Positions 1 to 5,089 of a stretch of DNA of 5,089 nucleotides are shown one piece after another. The stretch's first letter is position 1. The number at the start of each line of letters is the position of its first letter. Position numbers and translations under genes: made by a program. The notes under the pieces are model-generated. The model saw nothing but the letters and a program-made list of their open reading frames with translations. It searched no databases and was not told the DNA's origin. Source of the DNA: Archaeoglobaceae archaeon (GTDB lineage: Archaea > Halobacteriota > Archaeoglobi > Archaeoglobales > Archaeoglobaceae). Where the stretch lies: positions 1 through 5,089 of the forward strand of contig JALWBF010000014.1 in the NCBI GenBank assembly GCA_027016055.1, read 5' to 3'.

Positions 1-1969
1 CTTTCGGTTTCATTTTTTCGAGTATTCTGCCGGATTCCATGGATTTGAGGGTATCGAATTTGGTTTTTTCCGCAAAGCCCTCGATATTTTCCTTGACGGC
101 TTCGTCTTTGTGAAACGCTTCGTTTTGTCCTGCTCCGGAGGCTATTTTATTAAGCGTTTTTCCTTGTTCGGCTTTCTTGAGAAGTTCATTTCCCGTCTCC
201 TTGTACGCCATAAACCGTCCGGCGGTTTCCGCCCCCTGAAAAAGACTTTGGTCGTACGATATTTCACTGAAAGATTTTTCGTTTCCGGTAGCCTCCATCA
301 TAGCGGATGCGATGAGCGCTCTGGAAGCTACGCTGTTCCTGGCGATCGCTTTTTCTATATCTACCGATTCCGCTCCTTTGTCCATCATGGCTCTGGCATA
401 GGTTTTGGACGTGGAAAGATCGTCTCCCATAAGATTTACTTTAAATTTTGTAGCTATACCCTCCGTAAATCCCCCTATCAGGCTCATAGTCCCTTTAATC
501 ATGAGCCATGCCAGACCGGGGATCATGGCAAACAGATATCCGGCCACTCCGGCAGCCGCCATAGTATCTGTAAAAACCTGAAAGCCGTTGAGAGCGTTGA
601 ATCCTGTTTCATTGTAAAATCTTTTAAATATTTCTGCCGTCTGGAAAGAAAGAAACATCCCCATCAATATCATAAGAGGGGTCCAAAGCTCTACCCATAC
701 TATGGTTTTGACGTAGTCGCTCAATACTCTAAGTCCGCCTGGAAGAATTACGATTACGAATATAAAGGGAAAGAGGGAGTATATTATAGCCCGAAGTCCG
801 GCTTGTACATATGGAAGCACTTGGGATAGATATATCCCCTGTCCATAGTTTTTTACAGCCATTTCGGCCATGGAATATCCGGCGTTGTAGGGGATTTCTC
901 CTGCCGCCACTCCAGAATCCTTTGCCATTACCTGGCTAAGCAGCCCGGCATTGAGAGCTATCTGTTCGGCTATCGCTCTGTTGGGAGTGACGCTACCTCC
1001 CGTCAGTAAAGCTATCGTAGACGCGTTCATGGCGTCAAGAAGATGCTGATCGCATGATATGGCCCCTGAAGATGAGATTTCAGATAACGCGCGCTCATAG
1101 GAATTTATAAGAGAGCCGCACGTATATTCCGAGCCAAACAAAGAGGCAAGTTTTTCTTTCGGAGGCAAAGAGCCGTTGAATTTGAAATTGGATATTTTGG
1201 TTTCCGGGGCGGAGGTTGGGTTTTTATAGAAGTTGAGATCTCCCTTTTTTACGAAATCCACAAGAGTTTTGCTTGGATTTCCGGTATTGGAAAAGGTCTT
1301 GATAACTTTATCCCCGTTGTTGGAATCGGCTCCTGCCGGAAGTATGACGCACTGGGTGAATATGGCAGAAAAAAGATCGTTGAAGCGCATTTTTTTACTG
1401 TCGGATCCGCTTCCCAGGGGGACTTCCGCGTACAGATTGTCTCCCGTATACTCAAGTATTTTTTTGATGGCCATTATACTGTTGGCCGGATTTCTTTCGG
1501 TAAGTCCGGCTACCGGATCTGCAAAAGCGGACCTGCTGATGTCTTCAAGTTTTCTTCCTATCGTATTCGCCGATGAAAAAATAAAAGCCATTACTTTGGG
1601 GACGCCGCCTACAACGGCGCCCGGAAGTTTGTGGTCGTCCGCTCCTACCGGAATCGAGGCTGTCGAGCAAAAGGGCTGCGTCTGCGGAACGGCTTCTATT
1701 TTTATTTTGGCCGTCTCGCCGAGAAAAAGTATGAGCAAAACGGTGACGGTAATGGTGTATCCGAAAAAATATTTCAAGAACTTGGGGCTTCTCTCTTCGG
1801 CTACGCTTTTTATCACTCCAAAAACGAATGCGGCGAACCCGCCCATCAAAAAGGTGAGCCGAAGGAGATCGATATAGGATTGATGTTTTATTATGGCGGC
1901 CATGGCGTTGAATATGTTCCAATACACATCCACCATACTCGGATTGTCCGCAATGAAATCGAATGTCAT
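1..1969 (-). CDS. traG: TraG-like conjugal transfer mating-pair protein, copy B (3' end outside window)
   Basis: Second TraG-family membrane protein, paralogous to the gene upstream. The start is ATG 1969-1967: GGAG lies five bases before it, and an in-frame TAA at 2003-2005 excludes a longer form. The frame is open to the left edge (656 residues visible). It begins MTFDFIADNPSM without a cleavable signal peptide. Hydrophobic segments lie at about 35-53 and 67-84, followed by a likely periplasmic domain of about 290 residues with Cys101, IPVG (106-109), Cys207, Cys284 and Cys306. GEIPYNAGYSMAE is at 357-369. The membrane core follows at about 392-413 (ending LPGGL), 420-442 (VWVELWTP) and 470-500, including AGYLFAMIPGLAWLMIKG at 476-493, very close to the matching F TraG segment. 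A soluble C-terminal region has GRFMAY at 584-589 and AFHKD at 618-622. By alignment with copy A, up to about 500 more residues could lie beyond the edge. Likely in one operon with copy A. Whether it is a second structural subunit, a specialised variant or redundant cannot be told here. Confidence 0.86.
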   Translation of the reverse strand, partial: MTFDFIADNPSMVDVYWNIFNAMAAIIKHQSYIDLLRLTFLMGGFAAFVFGVIKSVAEERSPKFLKYFFGYTITVTVLLILFLGETAKIKIEAVPQTQPFCSTASIPVGADDHKLPGAVVGGVPKVMAFIFSSANTIGRKLEDISRSAFADPVAGLTERNPANSIMAIKKILEYTGDNLYAEVPLGSGSDSKKMRFNDLFSAIFTQCVILPAGADSNNGDKVIKTFSNTGNPSKTLVDFVKKGDLNFYKNPTSAPETKISNFKFNGSLPPKEKLASLFGSEYTCGSLINSYERALSEISSSGAISCDQHLLDAMNASTIALLTGGSVTPNRAIAEQIALNAGLLSQVMAKDSGVAAGEIPYNAGYSMAEMAVKNYGQGIYLSQVLPYVQAGLRAIIYSLFPFIFVIVILPGGLRVLSDYVKTIVWVELWTPLMILMGMFLSFQTAEIFKRFYNETGFNALNGFQVFTDTMAAAGVAGYLFAMIPGLAWLMIKGTMSLIGGFTEGIATKFKVNLMGDDLSTSKTYARAMMDKGAESVDIEKAIARNSVASRALIASAMMEATGNEKSFSEISYDQSLFQGAETAGRFMAYKETGNELLKKAEQGKTLNKIASGAGQNEAFHKDEAVKENIEGFAEKTKFDTLKSMESGRILEKMKPK

Positions 1970-1974
1970 TTTTT

Positions 1975-1978
1975 CTCC
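1975..1978 (-). promoter_or_regulatory. Ribosome binding site of TraG copy B
   Basis: Reading the minus strand, CGGAGAAAAAATG puts a GGAG Shine-Dalgarno core five bases before the ATG at 1969-1967. This fixes the start of the downstream gene, because the frame is closed upstream by TAA at 2003-2005 and no other ATG lies between. The A-rich spacer should keep the site unstructured. Confidence 0.75.
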
Positions 1979-2006
1979 GTTTTTCCTGCTTCGCTTTCGT
2001 ATTTAG

Positions 2007-2022
2007 GTGGCAAAGAGGCCAC
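2007..2022 (-). other. Small intercistronic hairpin
   Basis: In the 64-base gap between the two TraG-like genes, GTGGC and GCCAC form a perfect 5-bp stem around the six-base loop CTCTTT on the minus strand. It lies 12 to 27 bases past the stop codon of copy A and about 29 bases before the RBS of copy B. The sequence after the stem is CTAAATACG, with no T-run, so this is not a standard intrinsic terminator. It could be an RNA processing or stability element, or chance; a 5-bp stem is weak evidence. Confidence 0.3.
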
Positions 2023-2033
2023 ATCGCTTTTTG

Positions 2034-5000
2034 CTATGGCTTTTTGCTGAGATATTTGCCCAGCTCTTTTTTCAGACCTCTCAAAACGGCTTTTGCCTCT
2101 TGATTGTTTATCTTGCTAAGGTCTATATTGAACACCGCCTGGGCTTTTTTTCTAAACAGCGAACTTGACCTTGCGATATTGGCCAGGCCGGCCGCTCCGC
2201 TTCCCGCAATTCTCAGTCCCCCTTTTATCACTCCGTACACTTCAAATATTTCCGCTTTGGTTTTTTCGGAAAAATCGGTGCTATTCAGCAAAGAGTTTAT
2301 TCCTCTCATTACGGTCGTATCTATTTGCAATTGAGCGCCTGTCGCCAATCCGAAATCTTTCGCCGTCGCCGCTTTGCCCATTCGAAGAACCTTATAATAT
2401 TCGGCTGCATCTTTCCACTCCTGTGTGCCGCCTTTCATGGTTCCGAATACGGATTGAGATACTTTTATCTTTTCAACCGGCGAGAGATCTTTCATCTCTT
2501 TGGCCCTGACCCCGTGAGATTTGAATACCGCTTCTATCTTCTCAGCTCTTTCTCGGAGTACCCGTTTGCCGCTATTTTTCATCTCTTCCAGTTTGGTGTT
2601 CGTGATTTCGGACAGATTGATATCCGGATCTATCTTTTTCAAATCTTTTTCGAGAGATCTTCTTTCTTCCGTACTCAACGCCCTTCCGCTTTTCTCCTCA
2701 ACGGCTCCGCCCATGCCGTGTTCCGACATAAACTTGTCCGTTTTGTTTCTTAGACTTGAATCTTCCGCAGCCGCGTCAGCCAATGCATTGACGGCTTCCC
2801 ACTGCTCTTTGGAAACCGCCATTTTCAGGTTTGCCAGATCTTCGGCATTAAGACCAAAACGTTTCATCGCCTCAACTTGCCTGTCTCCAAGAACTTTGTT
2901 TAATCCCTCTCCTTTGGCTCCGATAATGCTCGCTGCGGCTGAAGCGGCCAAAATGGCGTCGTTTCTGACGTTCGCGTCTTTGGAGCTCAGCCCTTCGTAT
3001 ATTTTGTTGAGTGCCCTTCTTTTTGAAGGATCGGCGTCCATAATACCTTTCAGCGTTTTCTTCAGGCTTTCGGCCTTGCTTAGCCCGGCTCCTATTTTAC
3101 TGATCTCTTCTTGAAGCCTGGCCTCTTTGATATTTTTTGCTCCGGTAGCTTTTATGGTCTCCGATATAGCGACAACTTCGGCCCCTTTGTATTTTCCTGA
3201 GGTTTGTACCGTTTCGAGCACTTTACTCAAGTTTTCTTGATTGACGTTTCCTTTCTCGTCTATCACCTCGCCTTTCAGCCCCATGGTTTTGGCTATCGAA
3301 TTAAGCTCTCCTTTTGCCATCATTAGCGCCATAAGCTCTTTTGAAGAGTCGATTTTACCTTTATTTTCAGGTGAAATAATTTTACTTTGGTGATCTTTAT
3401 TGACTATATTGGCCGTCTTGTCGAAAGAATTGGCTTCTGCTATACGATTGGCAAGATCTTTTCTGCCTTCTGCCGTATCTGTAGATATACCGAAATATTT
3501 GGAAAGTTTTTCCACCGTTTTGGCTTCCGAGCTGTCTTTCGCTATATTTCCGGTAGCAACGTCTTCGGCAAGCTTTTCCCTTTCCTTCTCACTCATTTTG
3601 TCCAGAATCTGTCCCGCACTGATCTCTTTTTCTGCTTGGTATGCCGTATTTGTAGATTTCTGTCCGATCGCCTTCTTGACATCTCCGTCCTTGTGAAAAG
3701 CTTTATTCACCCCTACTCCATCGCTGACTTGATTAAGCACCTCTCCCTCCGCGCTTTTGGCTATATTATCTTTTCCGGCTTCTTCATAGGCCAGATACCT
3801 TCCTCCTATGGCCGAACCGGCGGCTATGCTCAGTCCTTTGTTCAGCTCGGCTATACCTATTTCGTTTATTCCCCTTAGTTTGTTTTCTCTGTTCGTTCTG
3901 GAAACCGCTTCCACGGTACTTCTGTCCATATCCACGACATTGGAGTCCATGTTTTTGGTCATGACCGCTCCTACGCTTGCGGTAATGTTTCCAAGCATAA
4001 AACCGGACCCTTTGAGTATAAGCCAGGTAAGGGCCGGAAGCGAGGCGTAAAGATATCCGGCCACGGAAGCCATCATCGAAGCGTCGGAAAAAGCCTGGAC
4101 GGAGTTAAGATAGTTCATTCCGCTGTCCTGGAACATGGCTTTGAAAGGTTCGGAGCTCATAAAAGAGAGAAACATATCCAAAATGGCGGCCGTCGGAGCC
4201 CAGAGCTCTATCCAAAGCATGCTCTGCAGGTAATTGAACATGACTTTCAGACCCCCCGGCAAAAGAGTGACCAGGAAGACAAACGGAAAGAAAGCGTAGA
4301 GAATGGCTCTGAGGCCCGCCTGGATGTACGGAATTACTTTTGCCATATAGTATCCGGTCCCAAGTGAGCTCAAAGAGAATTCGGCCATACTTTTCCCGGT
4401 GGCGTATGGAATTTCTCCCAGCGCTATATTTCTTTTTGCGTCGTACACTTGATTGGCAAGTCCCGCCTGTACAACTATCTGTTTTGCATACGCTTTGGGA
4501 ACTTGAGCCGAAGAAAATACGCTTCCCGTCAGTATTGCCATGGTTTTTTTGTCCAGATGCCGAAGTTCGGGAACGCAAAAAATATTTTTGTCTTGAATAT
4601 TGTTTACGGCAATCAAAAAATCGTCAATCAAAGCTCCGCATCTGTACGTGGCCCCGTAAACACTGGCCATCAACTGCGAAGGCTCGATGCCGTTGACTTT
4701 CAGCCCGGAATCCACTATGACGTTGCTTTCGTCCGTGATGCCGGAATCCGGGCTGAATGGATGCTTGTAAGTGGCCAGCCTGCCGCTTTTGTAGTCTTTC
4801 AGCGTCCGTTTCAGGTCTCCGGTGGAACTGAAGGCGGATATGATTTTAGGTCCGTTTTCCGGGTCGCTGCCTGCAGGAATGAATACGCACTGATTCCATA
4901 TGACCTTGGCCAGAGACGACATTGAAATATGGCTTGTCGCGGAAGAAGCGAACAGCGTTTGGCCCTGGGTGTTTGCCTCTATGTCGCCAAGGGAGACGGA

Positions 5001-5089
5001 AAGAAGGTTTTTTATATTTTGAAGATACGCCCCGTAATCGGAGAAAGAGGTTTTGTATAGAATCGGATTCCCGTTTCCGTCGGTAGAAC
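2034..5089 (-). CDS. traG: TraG-like conjugal transfer mating-pair protein, copy A (5' end outside window)
   Basis: Predicted inner-membrane TraG-family protein of an F-like type IV secretion system; in F, TraG acts in pilus assembly and its C-terminal part in mating-pair stabilisation and entry exclusion. The frame is open to the right edge (1,017 codons visible) and ends at TAG 2034-2036. The first in-frame ATG (4922-4920) is internal: the 55 upstream codons align with gene B. Counting from that Met, Cys12, Cys95 and Cys116 lie in a likely periplasmic domain; GEIPYATGKSMAE is at 169-181. Hydrophobic segments lie at about 202-222, 231-254 (LWIELWAP) and 283-320 (AGYLYASLPALTW, then LKG). From about 325 to 962 it is soluble, charged and apparently helical, with AFHKD at 408-412 and no enzymatic motif I recognise. 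Aligning cysteines with gene B suggests about 140 residues are missing, giving roughly 1,150 in total against about 940 for F TraG. Family call firm; exact role inferred. Confidence 0.85.
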   Translation of the reverse strand, partial: STDGNGNPILYKTSFSDYGAYLQNIKNLLSVSLGDIEANTQGQTLFASSATSHISMSSLAKVIWNQCVFIPAGSDPENGPKIISAFSSTGDLKRTLKDYKSGRLATYKHPFSPDSGITDESNVIVDSGLKVNGIEPSQLMASVYGATYRCGALIDDFLIAVNNIQDKNIFCVPELRHLDKKTMAILTGSVFSSAQVPKAYAKQIVVQAGLANQVYDAKRNIALGEIPYATGKSMAEFSLSSLGTGYYMAKVIPYIQAGLRAILYAFFPFVFLVTLLPGGLKVMFNYLQSMLWIELWAPTAAILDMFLSFMSSEPFKAMFQDSGMNYLNSVQAFSDASMMASVAGYLYASLPALTWLILKGSGFMLGNITASVGAVMTKNMDSNVVDMDRSTVEAVSRTNRENKLRGINEIGIAELNKGLSIAAGSAIGGRYLAYEEAGKDNIAKSAEGEVLNQVSDGVGVNKAFHKDGDVKKAIGQKSTNTAYQAEKEISAGQILDKMSEKEREKLAEDVATGNIAKDSSEAKTVEKLSKYFGISTDTAEGRKDLANRIAEANSFDKTANIVNKDHQSKIISPENKGKIDSSKELMALMMAKGELNSIAKTMGLKGEVIDEKGNVNQENLSKVLETVQTSGKYKGAEVVAISETIKATGAKNIKEARLQEEISKIGAGLSKAESLKKTLKGIMDADPSKRRALNKIYEGLSSKDANVRNDAILAASAAASIIGAKGEGLNKVLGDRQVEAMKRFGLNAEDLANLKMAVSKEQWEAVNALADAAAEDSSLRNKTDKFMSEHGMGGAVEEKSGRALSTEERRSLEKDLKKIDPDINLSEITNTKLEEMKNSGKRVLRERAEKIEAVFKSHGVRAKEMKDLSPVEKIKVSQSVFGTMKGGTQEWKDAAEYYKVLRMGKAATAKDFGLATGAQLQIDTTVMRGINSLLNSTDFSEKTKAEIFEVYGVIKGGLRIAGSGAAGLANIARSSSLFRKKAQAVFNIDLSKINNQEAKAVLRGLKKELGKYLSKKP

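Noticed and set aside
110..829. 239-codon open frame on the plus strand
   Set aside because: It lies wholly antisense to copy B, whose frame has a clear TraG membrane core here. The translation is rich in Ser, Arg, Phe, Tyr and His with no coherent domain, typical of a shadow frame.
1545..2024. 159-codon minus-strand frame starting in the intergenic gap (MWPLCHLN...)
   Set aside because: It has no ribosome binding site, overlaps copy B in another frame and yields an Arg/His/Ser-rich sequence without recognisable features, while copy B has a good RBS and family match.
1970..2033. Possible promoter or intrinsic terminator between the two genes
   Set aside because: TTGCCA and TAAATA occur on the minus strand but only two bases apart, so they cannot act as -35/-10. 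The hairpin at 2007-2022 has no following T-run.
1233..2050. Overlapping plus-strand open frames (1233-1877 and 1631-2050)
   Set aside because: Both are antisense to the N-terminal part of copy B, resemble no protein I know and have low-complexity composition. The membrane-like look of the first reflects the complement of the codons of copy B.
2104..4925. Series of plus-strand open frames, plus a 157-codon minus-strand frame at 4105-4578
   Set aside because: All lie inside copy A in other frames. None has a convincing RBS or recognisable domain, and they overlap one another.
1..5089. Direct DNA repeats from the tandem duplication
   Set aside because: Similarity between the copies is clear in protein but only scattered at nucleotide level (for example TTGTGAAA near 108 and 3692), so no repeat suited to recombination is annotated.

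Overview
The window is filled by two large minus-strand genes, both cut by the window edges. Together they form a tandem pair of paralogous TraG-type proteins, the inner-membrane mating-pair formation/stabilisation component of F-like conjugative type IV secretion systems. Reading in the direction of transcription (right to left), gene A occupies 5089-2034 and gene B 1969-1, with a 64-base gap between them.

Gene A shows 1,017 codons, stays open to the right edge and ends at a TAG at 2034-2036. Gene B has a clear start (ATG at 1969-1967 behind GGAG, with an in-frame TAA upstream) and shows 656 codons before the left edge. They share three periplasmic cysteines, a GEIPY..G.SMAE motif, a membrane core with a W..(E/Q).W.P-type segment and an AGYL...P.L.W...KG segment, and a further soluble block ending in AFHKD. 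The AGYL/AMIP/W/KG segment and the IPVG segment of gene B match what I remember of F-plasmid TraG, which is the basis for the family call. The two copies are strongly diverged, so the duplication looks old.

The gap holds gene B's ribosome binding site and a small 5-bp hairpin. I see no promoter or intrinsic terminator there, so the genes are probably co-transcribed. No RNA gene, CRISPR array, insertion sequence or other mobile-element boundary is visible. The plus strand carries many long open frames, but these are shadows of the minus-strand genes.

The context suggests the conjugation region of a plasmid or integrative conjugative element in a Gram-negative-type (diderm) bacterium. Codon choice leans to AGA for Arg and includes many ATA for Ile. 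This would fit Campylobacterota or Aquificota but is weak evidence, and I do not assign a taxon. The main point of interest is two full-size TraG-like proteins in series where F-like systems usually have one.
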